Assembly: GCF_009870825.1 (NCBI RefSeq) | Contig: NZ_WTWY01000005.1 | Coordinates: 186,001 to 250,000, forward strand | DNA from: Paenibacillus sp. USDA918EY | GTDB lineage: Bacteria; Bacillota; Bacilli; Paenibacillales; Paenibacillaceae | DNA length: 64,000 nucleotides | Direction of reading: 5' to 3' | In this document: in pieces, positions 8,575 to 18,495 of the stretch | How the letters are laid out: each line of letters starts with the position of its first letter | How positions within the stretch are numbered: the first letter of the stretch is position 1 | Notes under the pieces: generated by a model | What the model was told of the DNA's origin: nothing | Database searches by the model: none | The model's input: only the letters and a program-made list of their open reading frames with translations | Made by a program: the position numbers and the translations under genes

Positions 8575-8624
8575 ATCCGCCTAGCCTCCTGATCGGCATC
8601 CCCGTTTCGCCCTAAATGCAAAAA

Positions 8625-8670
8625 AAAAAGATCTGCACCAGCCCCGTATCGGAGCCATGCAGATCTTTTT
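8625..8670. terminator. Bidirectional terminator
   Basis: A 13-bp stem AAAAAGATCTGCA/TGCAGATCTTTTT gives a T-run on both strands. It separates the plus-strand hypothetical gene from the converging sugar operon. Confidence 0.85.
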
Positions 8671-8702
8671 ATACAACCAGTTTATGAATTAGGACGTCAT
8701 AA

Positions 8703-9974
8703 TTATTGGGCCGAATCGGCGTTGGCAGGCTGCCATTTTTCCATAAAATCGCTTAATTCGATGACCTGCCCTCCGTTCAGCCGGGATTCTTCCGCGGCAA
8801 AAGCGATCATGTGGCTGCGCACCGAAACGGAGGCCGACGTTAACCCTTCTCCGCCGCTGTAATCTCTTACCTGATTCATGAAGCTTCGCACGATGCCGCT
8901 GTCCCCGCCGCCATGGCCGCTGGTTTGGACGGGAATTTCGATGGTTGTCTTCTGGTGGGTAAGAAAATCATACAGCGTGATTTTGTCTTCTTCCCCGCGC
9001 AGCTCGCCCTGCGTACCCATAATTTGAATCCGCCGTTCCTGCTCGAACGTAAAGCCGCACATGCTGAACATCGCCGTGGCGCCGCCTTCGAACTCCAGAT
9101 TGACGACCTGATGGTCGACGACGTTGTTGTCGCTCCGGAACACGCAGCGGCCGTAGTCCGTCTCCTGCAATCCTTTGACGATGTTGTCCCTGGTCAGGTC
9201 CGGAGTAAAATGCCTTGCCCACCCTCGGAACTCGTTGCTTAGATAAAAGCGGGGCGCGGAGTATGCGCAATGGGGTTCCACGGCGCAGGTCAGGCAGCGG
9301 GCAGACGAACGCTCCGGCGCATTGCCTTCATGAAAATACTTCAAGGAACCGAAGGAGCTGACCCGAACGCAAGGACGATCCATAAGCCAGGAGAGGACAT
9401 CCATGTCATGGCAGGACTTCTGCAGGATCATCGGGCTCGATTTGTCGGAATTGTTCCAGTTGCCCCGAACGAAGCTGTGGGCGATATGCCAATAACCGAC
9501 GTTTTCGTTTAATTGGATGGAGACGATTTCCCCGATCCGCCCTTCCTGAATCACTTTTTTAATCGTGCTCCAAAACGGCGTATACCGCAGCACGTGGCAA
9601 ATCGTCAGCAAACGCCCCTGCTCGGCGGCCATCCGCTCCATCTCGAGACATTCCTCCGGCGACGGCGACATCGGTTTTTCCAACAAGACGTGATATTTCT
9701 GCTTTAATGCCTGCATCGTGGGCCCATGGTGCATCCGGTCCTGCGTGCAAATGATGGCGATGTCGGCCATCCGCGGCTCTTTCAGCAGCAGCTCCCAAGA
9801 TTCGTAACACCGCTCCTGCGGGATGTTATGATCCTGCGCGAACTTGTCCCTGCGCACCGGGTCGGCCTCGGCCACGGCAACGACGTCCAGTTCATGCGGA
9901 TAATCAAGCGCGTACCGGGCATACGCCCCTCCCCTTGCTCCCGCTCCGATTAAAACAGCTGTCAGTTTGTCCAT
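8703..9974 (-). CDS. Gfo/Idh/MocA family oxidoreductase
   Basis: A 423-residue NAD(P)-dependent dehydrogenase. The N-terminal Rossmann motif GAGARGGAYA is at about residues 9-18, and the family's EKPMSPSPEE motif with the catalytic lysine is at about 98-107. A C-terminal alpha/beta domain follows. A cysteine-rich insert (CLTCAVEPHC) near the middle resembles a structural metal site seen in some members. Last gene of the importer operon, which suggests it oxidises the imported sugar or a derivative such as an inositol or uronate; substrate not determinable. GGGGAG precedes the ATG. Confidence 0.85.
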   Translation of the reverse strand: MDKLTAVLIGAGARGGAYARYALDYPHELDVVAVAEADPVRRDKFAQDHNIPQERCYESWELLLKEPRMADIAIICTQDRMHHGPTMQALKQKYHVLLEKPMSPSPEECLEMERMAAEQGRLLTICHVLRYTPFWSTIKKVIQEGRIGEIVSIQLNENVGYWHIAHSFVRGNWNNSDKSSPMILQKSCHDMDVLSWLMDRPCVRVSSFGSLKYFHEGNAPERSSARCLTCAVEPHCAYSAPRFYLSNEFRGWARHFTPDLTRDNIVKGLQETDYGRCVFRSDNNVVDHQVVNLEFEGGATAMFSMCGFTFEQERRIQIMGTQGELRGEEDKITLYDFLTHQKTTIEIPVQTSGHGGGDSGIVRSFMNQVRDYSGGEGLTSASVSVRSHMIAFAAEESRLNGGQVIELSDFMEKWQPANADSAQ

Positions 9975-10065
9975 GTTTGTTCTCCCCTACCCTTTGGTTG
10001 ATGGAAATCCTTACAGGGATGCCTTCGGTAGAATACGAGACTCCTGCGTATACGGATTTTGTGAT

Positions 10066-11688
10066 TTATTTGGCGTAACGCTCGGAAGCCGATTGATAAA
10101 TCGCCACATAGCGGTCGACGCCCATTTTCTTCAATGCGGCAACGTATTGGTCCCAGTTATCGAAGGATTCATTGCCGGTGATGAACTTATCTCTCATTTC
10201 GTTGACGTAAGTTTCGATGTCCGTCTGGATCGTCGTCAGCTCGCTTTGCTCATCCTGCGTAAAGTTGAACGGCGGCCAGACCTGATCCTGCGGCAGCACG
10301 TAAGGTTCGGCTTTTTTGGCGTTTTCGACCGAAGTCGGAAGGCCTTCCGCCCCTTTAAAAAACTTCTGCTTGACGAATCCCGGATAATATCCGCCCGGCC
10401 AAATCAAATATTGCCCCACCGCCTGATCCAGGTTGAGACCATTCGGATTGTTTTTGATTTCGTCGGTATAGTCGACGTTGCCGTTTGCGTCTTCGGTATA
10501 CGTTTCATCTTTCCAGCCCATGAAAAAGAGCTTGATGCCTTCGTCGCTGTAGAAATAATCCATCCATCTCATCATCGCTTCCGGATGTTTCGCTTTGTCC
10601 GTCAGCACGAACATGCCGATGTTGCCGAGCGGGGAACCGTATGCGTTATACTCCTGGTCGCCATGAGGCCCTTTTAAAACGGAAAGTCCGACATATCCCT
10701 TTTGGTTGTAGATGGCCACCGGATCCACGCTGTCGGACACGCCGAGCAGTCCCTGCATGCCTTTGGCATCGACTTCGGTGCTCTTGACCGAAACGATGTC
10801 CTGCTCCAGCAGCCCGTCTTTATACAGCTTGTTCACGAACTGGAGCAGTTCCTTATAACGCGGATCGGCTGGAATGAAGCGGATATTGCCGGTTTCGGGA
10901 TCCGTATCCACGTTCAAGTTCGACGTGCCGTGGTTGTTCAGCCCGAAGGAACCCCGCAAATAATTGACGATGCCGGCCGTGCCGACCGCGCCCCATGCGA
11001 TTTCGTCCTTTTGGCCGTTGCCGTTCGGATCTTTTTCCTTAAACGCCTTCAGCATGTTGTAAAAATCGTCCAGCGTCTCCGGCTGCTTCAGGCCGAGCTT
11101 ATCCAGCCATTCCTGCTTTACCCACGGCGTGCCGTACAAAACGGATTTGAACTCGGGATCGTAAATGGTCGGCAGGCCGTAAATGTTTCCGTCCGGCATC
11201 GTGAGCCCTTTGGCGATGATCGGATATTTTTCCATCACGGCTTTGAAATTGGGAGCATATTTGTCGATCAGGTCGTTAAGCGGAATGAAGACGCCCTGTT
11301 TCCCGTATTTCAGCAGGTCGGACCTCGAAAAAGCCGAAGCGTAGAACATTTCCGGGTAGTCGTTGCCGGCGAGCAGCAGGTTCCGTTTTTCCTTCAACGT
11401 TTCGGTCTGGACGGTGTCCCACTGGACATGGATGTTCGACTTTTTCTCGTAGTCCTTCCACAGCCTGATGTTGTTCCAATCCGCATTAGCAAAAAATTTG
11501 GCGGCAAACGCTTTGACCGTGATGCTGTCGTTGACGATCGGGAAACCCTCCTGGTTGATTTTGGCGTCCGCCGCATCCTGCGCTTTTCCGCCTCCCGAAT
11601 CGGCCGATTTGCCTGAGCTGCACCCCGCAAGCAACGTAATGGAAACCAGGCAGGCCAGCAGCATGTTCCCCCTTTTGCTTCTGTTCAT
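10066..11688 (-). CDS. ABC transporter sugar-binding lipoprotein (LplA-like)
   Basis: A 540-residue extracellular solute-binding protein. It has a lipoprotein signal: basic start MNRSKRGN, hydrophobic core, then lipobox LLAGC with Cys23. The long length and the mature region (FPIVNDSITVKAF..., GNDYPEMFY, PNGNGQKDEIAWG) are typical of the LplA/YtcQ class that pairs with LplB/YtcP permeases for oligosaccharides. It follows the two permease genes by 44 nt. GGGAGG precedes the ATG. Outer-face membrane anchored. Confidence 0.88.
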   Translation of the reverse strand: MNRSKRGNMLLACLVSITLLAGCSSGKSADSGGGKAQDAADAKINQEGFPIVNDSITVKAFAAKFFANADWNNIRLWKDYEKKSNIHVQWDTVQTETLKEKRNLLLAGNDYPEMFYASAFSRSDLLKYGKQGVFIPLNDLIDKYAPNFKAVMEKYPIIAKGLTMPDGNIYGLPTIYDPEFKSVLYGTPWVKQEWLDKLGLKQPETLDDFYNMLKAFKEKDPNGNGQKDEIAWGAVGTAGIVNYLRGSFGLNNHGTSNLNVDTDPETGNIRFIPADPRYKELLQFVNKLYKDGLLEQDIVSVKSTEVDAKGMQGLLGVSDSVDPVAIYNQKGYVGLSVLKGPHGDQEYNAYGSPLGNIGMFVLTDKAKHPEAMMRWMDYFYSDEGIKLFFMGWKDETYTEDANGNVDYTDEIKNNPNGLNLDQAVGQYLIWPGGYYPGFVKQKFFKGAEGLPTSVENAKKAEPYVLPQDQVWPPFNFTQDEQSELTTIQTDIETYVNEMRDKFITGNESFDNWDQYVAALKKMGVDRYVAIYQSASERYAK

Positions 11689-11732
11689 CTTAACCTTCCT
11701 CCCTTTGCCTCATCTTTTATCCACTCAAGGGT

Positions 11733-12617
11733 TTACCCTTTGATGGCACCGATCATGACGCCTTTCACAAAATATCTTTGCAGGAATGGATACAGAACGA
11801 GCACCGGAATATTGGCGACGACAAGCACGGCGTATTTGATGCCTTCCACTTCCCGCTGCTGCTTGATGGCCGATTCGGTGGACATTTTGACCATGTCGTT
11901 CGTTTGGCCTTGAATCAGAATTTCACGAAGAATCAACTGGAGCGGGAATTTGTTTTTATCCGACAGATAGAGCAGTGCATTAAAAAACGCATTCCAGTGT
12001 CCAACCGCGTAAAAAAGGATCATGACGGCGATGATCGGCATCGACAAAGGCAAAATGATGCGGGTTAGAATCTGGATGTTGGAGCAGCCGTCGATCGTCG
12101 CCGCCTCCTGCAGCTCGTACGGGATGGACTGCTGGAAGAAGGTGCGCATGATGATGATGTTCCAAATGGACACGGCATTCGGTAAGACCATAACCCAGAA
12201 GGTATTCAGCATGCCCAGGTCTTTGATCAGCAGGTAGGTCGGAATAAGTCCGCCTCCGAAAAACATCGTGAACACAAAAAGCGCCATAATCGCATTTTTG
12301 CCCACGAAATCTTTGCGCGAAAGCGGATATGCGCCGAGCACGGTCATCACGAGGTTGATCAAGGTGCCGATGGAGGTATACAGCAGCGTGTTCGAATAAC
12401 CGGTCAGTATGTCCTGGTTTTGGAATATTTTCGCGTAAGAGTTCAGGTTGACGCCTTTCGGCCATAGCAGCATCTCGCCGCGCAGCACCGCCTGCGGATC
12501 GCTGAACGAGGCGCTGAGAACAAATAGGAGCGGATACAGCACGATGACGGCAACAAGGCTGAGAATGATATAGATCATCACATTGAACACGCGGTCTCCG
12601 CGGGATTCCAGAAGCAT
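11733..12617 (-). CDS. Carbohydrate ABC transporter permease (YtcP/LplC-like)
   Basis: A 294-residue inner-membrane permease with six predicted helices. The EAA loop that docks to the ATPase is clear: ELQEAATIDGCSNIQILTRI at about residues 176-195. It starts 12 nt after the partner permease with GGAGG before the ATG. No ATP-binding subunit is in the operon; such importers normally use a shared MsmX-type ATPase encoded elsewhere. Confidence 0.9.
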   Translation of the reverse strand: MLLESRGDRVFNVMIYIILSLVAVIVLYPLLFVLSASFSDPQAVLRGEMLLWPKGVNLNSYAKIFQNQDILTGYSNTLLYTSIGTLINLVMTVLGAYPLSRKDFVGKNAIMALFVFTMFFGGGLIPTYLLIKDLGMLNTFWVMVLPNAVSIWNIIIMRTFFQQSIPYELQEAATIDGCSNIQILTRIILPLSMPIIAVMILFYAVGHWNAFFNALLYLSDKNKFPLQLILREILIQGQTNDMVKMSTESAIKQQREVEGIKYAVLVVANIPVLVLYPFLQRYFVKGVMIGAIKG

Positions 12618-12629
12618 GCCGTTTCCTCC

Positions 12630-13592
12630 TTACCATAGACTCGTTTCGCCCATCCGTTTGGTTACCCCGTTGACGGTGATGAGCAGAATGAAGTTCACGA
12701 CGGAATTAAACAATCCGATCGCTGCGGAGAAGCTGTACTCGGCGCCCTGTATACCGGCACGGTACACGTAGGTCGCGATGATATCCGAGGTTTCCATGTT
12801 CAGGTTGTTCTGCATGAGGAGCACCTTTTCAAAGCCGATGCCCATAATGCTGCCGATGTTCAAAATGAGCAAAATGACGATCGTCGGACGGATGCCGGGG
12901 AGGTTAATATGCCAGATCCGCCTTATTCTGCCGGCACCGTCGACGCGGGCCGCTTCATGCAGCTGATGGTCCACGCCGGCCAGCGCGGCCAAATAGATGA
13001 TCGAGCTCCATCCCATCGTCTGCCACACGTCCGAAAAAACGTAAAGCGATTTGAACCAGCCCGGTTGGGCCATAAAATCGATCGGACGCCCGCCAAATAA
13101 AGAGATGACGTGGTTAACCATCCCGTATCGGGGGGACAGAAAAATCATCATCATGCCGACGACGACGACCGTGGACAAAAAATGCGGCGCGTACGTGACG
13201 GTTTGAACGAATTTTTTGAATTTGGCCGACTTGGCTTCATTCATCAGAAGGGCGAGCAGAATGGGAATCGGAAAACCCAAGGCCAGGCTGTACAGCCCGA
13301 GCCCCAACGTGTTTTTGATCAAACGCCAGAAAAAATAGCTGTGGAAAAAACGATTGAAATGTTCGGTTCCCACCCACGGGCTTCCGGTAATCCCTTTCGT
13401 GGCGATAAAATCCTTAAACGCGATTTGGATGCCGTACATCGGAACGTAGTGAAAAAGAATGTAGTACGCGACCACGGGCAAAACGAGCAGGTACAGCTGC
13501 CAGTTCCGGGCGATCCGGCTCCATTTCAAACGGGATTCCTTTTTCGGTTCCGGCGCCGCGCCGGTCATTGCGGAAACTTTGGCATTGGCCAC
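12630..13592 (-). CDS. Sugar ABC transporter permease (LplB-like)
   Basis: A permease of about 320 residues with six helices and the EAA loop LHEAARVDGAGRIRRIWHIN. The first ATG (13619) has no ribosome binding site; the in-frame GTG at 13592 follows AAGGGGGG at 6 nt and gives the N-terminus MANAKVSAM, so I use it. First gene of the importer operon. In the leader lies a LacI/cre-like half-site at 13884. Confidence 0.88.
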   Translation of the reverse strand: MANAKVSAMTGAAPEPKKESRLKWSRIARNWQLYLLVLPVVAYYILFHYVPMYGIQIAFKDFIATKGITGSPWVGTEHFNRFFHSYFFWRLIKNTLGLGLYSLALGFPIPILLALLMNEAKSAKFKKFVQTVTYAPHFLSTVVVVGMMMIFLSPRYGMVNHVISLFGGRPIDFMAQPGWFKSLYVFSDVWQTMGWSSIIYLAALAGVDHQLHEAARVDGAGRIRRIWHINLPGIRPTIVILLILNIGSIMGIGFEKVLLMQNNLNMETSDIIATYVYRAGIQGAEYSFSAAIGLFNSVVNFILLITVNGVTKRMGETSLW

Positions 13593-13883
13593 ATGGATCC
13601 CCCCTTTGAGCTTGGACATGAGTTCGTCAAGTCATGATCAAGACGCAATAATTAGACTGTAATCAATTCCCTCCTTTCCCGATTTAAGCGAAAGCGTTCA
13701 TGAATCCGATATTACGATGTGACAACTCTATATAAAGGTTCATGATCACGTGGAAAAATAGAATTTCACGGCAAATATGAATCGTTTTTGGATAATAATT
13801 TGGATATGCTTCTCATCGTGTAAGGCGAAGAAGTGCCCGGGATGGATCTTACGATAAAAGTTATATTCGCCATACTAAACGTA

Positions 13884-13898
13884 ATGTAAGCGCAACCA
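13884..13898. promoter_or_regulatory. cre/LacI-type operator candidate upstream of the sugar importer
   Basis: ATGTAAGCGCAACCA matches the CcpA cre consensus WTGNNARCGNWWWCA at 14 of 15 positions, and its left half is also a typical LacI-family half-site. It lies in the 570-base gap between the importer and its LacI regulator. Otherwise this AT-rich gap shows no gene; it presumably holds the importer promoter and leader. Confidence 0.45.
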
Positions 13899-14082
13899 AT
13901 TTATATCGAAAATAATTCATGATTTGCTGATTCCATGGTTTTTTTGGATAATTAGCCAAACTGTTTTTATTTTTTTCATCATAATGCAGGGATATTTGGA
14001 TTGTCAAACATTAATTTGGATTATTTTTGGAGTTCATTTGCAAATTGAATTGGAGATTGTTTTGATGCGAGGAAAAATGCAC

Positions 14083-14116
14083 GGCAAAAAAACCTGACAC
14101 TCCATTTCGTATCAGG
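14083..14116 (-). terminator. Terminator of the LacI-type regulator
   Basis: CCTGA...TCAGG stem followed on the minus strand by TTTTTTT. Confidence 0.65.
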
Positions 14117-14161
14117 CTCTCTTTGAGGATCTATGGGGGAATTACGTCGTCATTACATTAT

Positions 14162-15205
14162 CTACGCCTGCTGTCTGACGTAATCGGAAGATTCGCGGAC
14201 GACAAGACGGCAAGGCAGCAGTATTTTCGGCAGCGCCGGATAATCGCCGTCCAGGTAATCCATCATGAATTGGGCCGCCGCTTTCCCGATTTCGTATTTA
14301 GGGACATGCACCGATGTCAGCGGCGGATTCGTGTACTGCGCAAACGAAATGTCGTCCATGCCGACAAACGCGATATCCTGCGGGATTCGCGCTTTTTGCT
14401 CGACCACGGCGCGCATGGCCGGAATGGCCAGCATGTCGCTCGCGCAAAAGATAGCCGTCGGCCATTCGCTTTTCGGACGGCCCGTAAGCAGCTCGGTAAG
14501 CATGCTGTAGCTTAAATCCACGGTCCAGTTGGTATTGATGATCCAATCCTCCGGCATGGAGAGGCCTGCTTCCATCATCGCGAATTTATATCCGATATAG
14601 CGTTCGTCGTTGTCCATTTTCCGGGAATAAGCGGGTCCTCCGATAAAGCCGATCCGGCGGTGTCCTTGCTCAATAAGGTGGCGAACCGCGGTTCGGGCCG
14701 AAAAAATGCGGTCGCAATCGACGACCGGCACCGTTAAACGTTCATCGTTCAGGCTTACGCCAAGCACGGCCACGGATTCTTTTTCGAGCTGCTCGATCAG
14801 CGATTGGTCATACCAGCTGATGATGACGACGCCCTCGATCCCGTTTTCCTTGATAAGATTTCTGATCTGCTCCGCATCGCTCACTTCATCCAGCGTCCGC
14901 ACGATCGCCGGGGGATGTCCGAGCTCGTTCATCCGGTCATGGAAACCTGCGAGCACCTCGCTGAAATACGGATGATTTTCGATCAACTGCTGAGGCACGA
15001 CGCAGGCGATCCGTTTATGGGAGGCGTGTCCCGGCCGGCCGGATACCGTTTCTTCCTGAAGCGGGTATCCGAGCTCCTGCGCCGCTTCGCGGATTTTCCG
15101 CTTGGTTTCCTCATTGACCGGCCGGCTCGTATCGTTGCTGATCGCCCGGGAAACGGTCGAAATGGAAACGCCGACACGCACTGCAATATCCTTCAGTTTC
15201 GCCAA
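14162..15205 (-). CDS. LacI-family transcriptional regulator
   Basis: A 347-residue regulator with the N-terminal LacI helix-turn-helix (LKDIAVRVGVSISTVSRAIS, residues 4-23) and a periplasmic-binding-protein-like effector domain (ACVVPQQL, GVVIISWYDQ, RRIGFIGGPAYS). TTG start with GAGGAG 9 nt upstream. It lies just upstream of the sugar importer on the same strand but has its own terminator. Likely ligand is the imported sugar. Confidence 0.9.
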   Translation of the reverse strand: MAKLKDIAVRVGVSISTVSRAISNDTSRPVNEETKRKIREAAQELGYPLQEETVSGRPGHASHKRIACVVPQQLIENHPYFSEVLAGFHDRMNELGHPPAIVRTLDEVSDAEQIRNLIKENGIEGVVIISWYDQSLIEQLEKESVAVLGVSLNDERLTVPVVDCDRIFSARTAVRHLIEQGHRRIGFIGGPAYSRKMDNDERYIGYKFAMMEAGLSMPEDWIINTNWTVDLSYSMLTELLTGRPKSEWPTAIFCASDMLAIPAMRAVVEQKARIPQDIAFVGMDDISFAQYTNPPLTSVHVPKYEIGKAAAQFMMDYLDGDYPALPKILLPCRLVVRESSDYVRQQA

Positions 15206-15430
15206 TGCTCCCTCTCCTCTCTTTGTCTATTTTTGGAGCCAAAAATTCCTCTTGTTAGATCATATCATAATTTGCTTTGCGAAAAGATGCAAAAATTCGG
15301 GAGAACTACAAATTTCGATGATCTTCATAAAGAAAACACACTTTCTAAACGATGATGCATGAATCCAGCAAGTGTTAGGCCGTACACAAGAAAAGGGGTT
15401 GGATCGAAACCTTCTCATCTCTTCAAAAAA

Positions 15431-15459
15431 GACCCGCAGCGGTTTATCCGCTGCGGGTC
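15431..15459 (-). terminator. Terminator of the YebC/PmpR gene
   Basis: A 12-bp GC-rich perfect stem GACCCGCAGCGG/CCGCTGCGGGTC with a 5-nt loop and TTTTTTG on the minus strand. Confidence 0.85.
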
Positions 15460-15515
15460 TTTCGATTCACCGGCAATATGCCTTCCGGGTGAGTCAGAAC
15501 CATCCAATGAGGAGT

Positions 15516-16235
15516 TTATTCTTCGAATTCGACGTTATGATACACATGCTGCACGTCGTCCAGATCTTCGAGCGCATCGATCATTTTCTCAAACTGCGGC
15601 AGGACGTCTGCCGGAAGCGTCAGATGGTTTTGCGCCAGCATGGTGATTTCCGCAACCGTAAACTCCGTAATGCCTGCCGCTCTGAACGCATCTTGAACCG
15701 CCTGGAATTGATCCGGCTCGGCGTATACGATCACGGCGTCTTCTTCGCTTACGATATCGCGCACGTCGACGTCGGCTTCCATTAACAGCTCGAGCACTTC
15801 CTCCTCCGTTTTGCCTTCGATGCCGATGACGGCCGTTTGGTCGAACATGTATGCAACGGAACCGCTCACGCCGAGGTTGCCGCCGTTTTTGCTGAATGCG
15901 GCGCGCACTTCGGATGCCGTGCGGTTGACGTTGTTGGTCAACGCATCGACGATGACCATCGAACCGTTTGGTCCGAAACCTTCGTAACGAAGCTCGTCAT
16001 ATACCTCATCGGAGTTGCCTCTCGCTTTTTCGAGCGCGCGGTCAATGATGGCTTTCGGCACGTTATACGTTTTCGCGCGTTCCAGTACGACTTTCAACGC
16101 GCGGTTGGATTCGGGATCCGGCTCGCCCTGCTTGGCCACGACATAAATCTCGCGGCCGAATTTAGCGTAAACCCGGCTTGTATTTGCGTCTTTTGAAGCT
16201 TTTTTCTCTTTGATATTATTCCACTTACGACCCAT
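15516..16235 (-). CDS. YebC/PmpR-family protein (YeeN type)
   Basis: A 239-residue protein beginning [19 protein letters not shown], the N-terminal pattern of the B. subtilis YeeN branch of YebC/PmpR. Family members have been described as transcriptional regulators and more recently some as translation factors that help ribosomes through proline stretches; which applies here cannot be told. Internal [20 protein letters not shown] block is conserved. Single gene with its own terminator. Confidence 0.9.
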   Translation of the reverse strand: MGRKWNNIKEKKASKDANTSRVYAKFGREIYVVAKQGEPDPESNRALKVVLERAKTYNVPKAIIDRALEKARGNSDEVYDELRYEGFGPNGSMVIVDALTNNVNRTASEVRAAFSKNGGNLGVSGSVAYMFDQTAVIGIEGKTEEEVLELLMEADVDVRDIVSEEDAVIVYAEPDQFQAVQDAFRAAGITEFTVAEITMLAQNHLTLPADVLPQFEKMIDALEDLDDVQHVYHNVEFEE

Positions 16236-16615
16236 ACTTTTCCGCTCTCTTTCGCTATTGATTCTTGACTTCGGTCTAATAAATACACTGCTATATTATA
16301 GCTTGAATTGAGCGGATGAACAAGTTTCAGCATCGGACCGCATGAAAAGCGGCTGGAAAAAGGGTTCTTTCGCCATGTGTCGACATCGGAGATCGTTCCA
16401 ATCCCGACCCGTTTTAATGTATAAGATCTTAGACGTTAAACAATGGTTTACATAACATTTATGTTGTTTACTTGATGATCGAGCTACTTCATGGTCACAT
16501 TTGGAACTTTCGCTGCACGAACATTGAAAATCGTCGAATAGTATACGAAATCGTAGTTTTATATCATTGTAGATCCTGGAAATATGGTTTATTTTAATAT
16601 TGCAAATACTATTAA

Positions 16616-16644
16616 TTGACAAAAATAACTTTAATTATATTAAT
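16616..16644 (+). promoter_or_regulatory. Candidate promoter in the LPMO upstream region
   Basis: TTGACA, a 17-nt spacer and ATTAAT lie about 360 nt before the LPMO start. The -10 is poor. The 770-base gap 16236-17006 has no convincing gene; it is AT-rich and holds this element, the cre-like site at 16804 and the palindrome at 16831. Confidence 0.3.
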
Positions 16645-16803
16645 CATTTCGGCAAACGAAAGAAGAGTAAACGGGTTCATCAAGTCCCTTCAGTCCCCGC
16701 GCTCGTTGTTAACGTAACACAATCATGGATCGCTTCTGCTTCTAGTTGCATTGATTCGCATCATCAAATTCTTTCATGCGGAATCATCCATCCCGGTCCA
16801 AAA

Positions 16804-16845
16804 TGTAACCGCTTTAACTATCCGATATAGACTCATTTTATGAGT
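16804..16845. promoter_or_regulatory. cre-like site plus palindrome ACTCATTTTATGAGT
   Basis: TGTAACCGCTTTAAC (16804-16818) resembles a CcpA cre site read on the minus strand with two mismatches. Thirteen bases on, ACTCAT-TTT-ATGAGT (16831-16845) is a perfect inverted repeat. Both lie 160-200 nt before the LPMO start and may control it. Confidence 0.35.
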
Positions 16846-17006
16846 TTATATAAATCTTTCATCCATGAAGCATACGTTCCCGGTCCTTCTTTTCGTCTTC
16901 GTACAAATCAAGGAGGTGTTGCGTAAAAACGGATCTTTTACACATTGGTTTCTAGTTGTCTTTTGCCGTCTTGTTCATTCAATGCCAAAAATAGGAGGAG
17001 ATTTCG

Positions 17007-18356
17007 ATGACAACGCTTCGTTTGCCGAACAACAGCGTTATGAAATGGCTGATTGTCGGTGGAATGTTTTTCGTGATGACTGCCCTTATGCTTCTGATCG
17101 CCGACCGCGCTTCCGCACACGGCTACATCGAATCGCCGGGCAGCCGCGGTTATCTATGCAAAACAGGCGCCAATACCAACTGCGGGGCGATCCAGTATGA
17201 GCCTCAAAGCCTTGAAGCCAAAAAAGGATTTCCGGCAGCGGGACCTGAAGACGGCAAAATCGCCAGCGCAAACGGCGCATTTCCGGAATTGGACCAGCAA
17301 TCCGCCACACGCTGGACGAAAGTCAGCATGACTCCGGGCACGAACACCTTTACGTGGCATTTGTCGGCCGCACATGCCACGACAAGCTGGAAATATTACA
17401 TTACCAAACAAAACTGGAATCCAAACGCCCCGCTGACGCGCGATTCCTTTGATCTGACACCGTTCTGCTCCGTTGGTTACGGCGGAAAACAACCTCCGGG
17501 CACCTATTCGGATACATGCACGGTACCGAACAGAACCGGTTATCAAGTCATTCTCGCGGTATGGGAAATCGCAGACACGGCCAATGCTTTCTACAATGTC
17601 ATTGACGCAGACTTTGGCGGCGGCGGCAATCCTGCCGACACAACGCCTCCAAGCGCGCCTTCCAACCTCGCGGTTTCCAACGTTTCCAGCTCGGGCGCCA
17701 CGCTTACCTGGGGAGCTTCCACGGATAACGTCGGCGTAACGGGCTACAAAGTATACAACGGTTCTGCGCTGGTAACGACAACAAGCCAAACTAGCTATAA
17801 CGTCACAGGACTTGCCGCCAACACGTCCTATACGTTTACGGTTAAAGCCGTTGACGCCGCAGGCAACACTTCCGCAGCCAGCAATCCGGTTACGTTCACG
17901 ACGGCCTCCAATCCTCCGGCCGACAATCAAGCCCCAACCGCTCCGACGGGCTTGAAGGTGAACGGAACGCCGACCTCCTCTTCGGTTTCTTTGTCCTGGA
18001 ATGCGGCCACAGATAATGTCGGCGTCACCGGATATCGTATTTATAAAGGAACGGCACTTGCAGGAACCGTCTCCGGAACGACGCTGAGCTACACCGTTAC
18101 CGGCTTGACTGCAAACACCTCATATACATTCACCGTAAGGGCGATTGATGCCGCCGGGAACGAATCCGCCGACAGCAACGCCGTAACGGCGACCACAGCC
18201 CCAGCTTCGTCAGCAGCTCCATGGGCGCCTAACGTCGCTTACACGCCGGGCACCCTTGTCAGCTATGACGGCCAAACGTATGAATGCCGCCAAGCGCATA
18301 CATCGATCGTTGGATGGGAGCCGCCGAACGTGCCTGCGCTTTGGTTGTTGAAATAA
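17007..18356 (+). CDS. Secreted AA10 lytic polysaccharide monooxygenase with two FN3 domains and a CBM5/12-like module
   Basis: A 449-residue secreted enzyme. Signal peptide residues 1-37 end in ASA, so the mature protein starts with His38, the copper ligand; the second brace histidine is in the AAHATTSWKYY segment. The AA10 domain spans about 38-205, with conserved HGYIESPGSR at its start and NAFYNVIDADF near its end. Two FN3 repeats follow (about 212-300 and 308-397: TPPSAPSNLAVS..., QAPTAPTGLKVN...), then a C-terminal chitin-binding module (WAPNVAYTPGTLVSYDGQTY ... WEPP). AA10 enzymes oxidatively cleave chitin or cellulose; the end module suggests chitin. GGAGGAG lies 6 nt before the ATG. 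Terminated at 18496. Confidence 0.93.
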   Translation: MTTLRLPNNSVMKWLIVGGMFFVMTALMLLIADRASAHGYIESPGSRGYLCKTGANTNCGAIQYEPQSLEAKKGFPAAGPEDGKIASANGAFPELDQQSATRWTKVSMTPGTNTFTWHLSAAHATTSWKYYITKQNWNPNAPLTRDSFDLTPFCSVGYGGKQPPGTYSDTCTVPNRTGYQVILAVWEIADTANAFYNVIDADFGGGGNPADTTPPSAPSNLAVSNVSSSGATLTWGASTDNVGVTGYKVYNGSALVTTTSQTSYNVTGLAANTSYTFTVKAVDAAGNTSAASNPVTFTTASNPPADNQAPTAPTGLKVNGTPTSSSVSLSWNAATDNVGVTGYRIYKGTALAGTVSGTTLSYTVTGLTANTSYTFTVRAIDAAGNESADSNAVTATTAPASSAAPWAPNVAYTPGTLVSYDGQTYECRQAHTSIVGWEPPNVPALWLLK

Positions 18357-18495
18357 TCGTCTCTTGATCTATTGCATTCAGTTTACGTTTGTCCTCTTCT
18401 TTATTGTGATAGATATGCAGACAGCTAGATTCGTATGACTGTATTTGACCGCCGGAAGGCAGCTGATGTTGCTGCCGGTTAAACTTCGCCAAAAT

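Noticed and set aside
10702..11616. Plus-strand frame of 304 codons opposite the solute-binding lipoprotein
   Set aside because: Antisense shadow; no ribosome binding site and no recognisable motif, whereas the minus-strand protein has a lipobox and family pattern.
16296..16622. Minus-strand frame of 108 codons upstream of the YebC gene
   Set aside because: AT-rich, no ribosome binding site, no motif; it lies in the regulatory gap before the LPMO.
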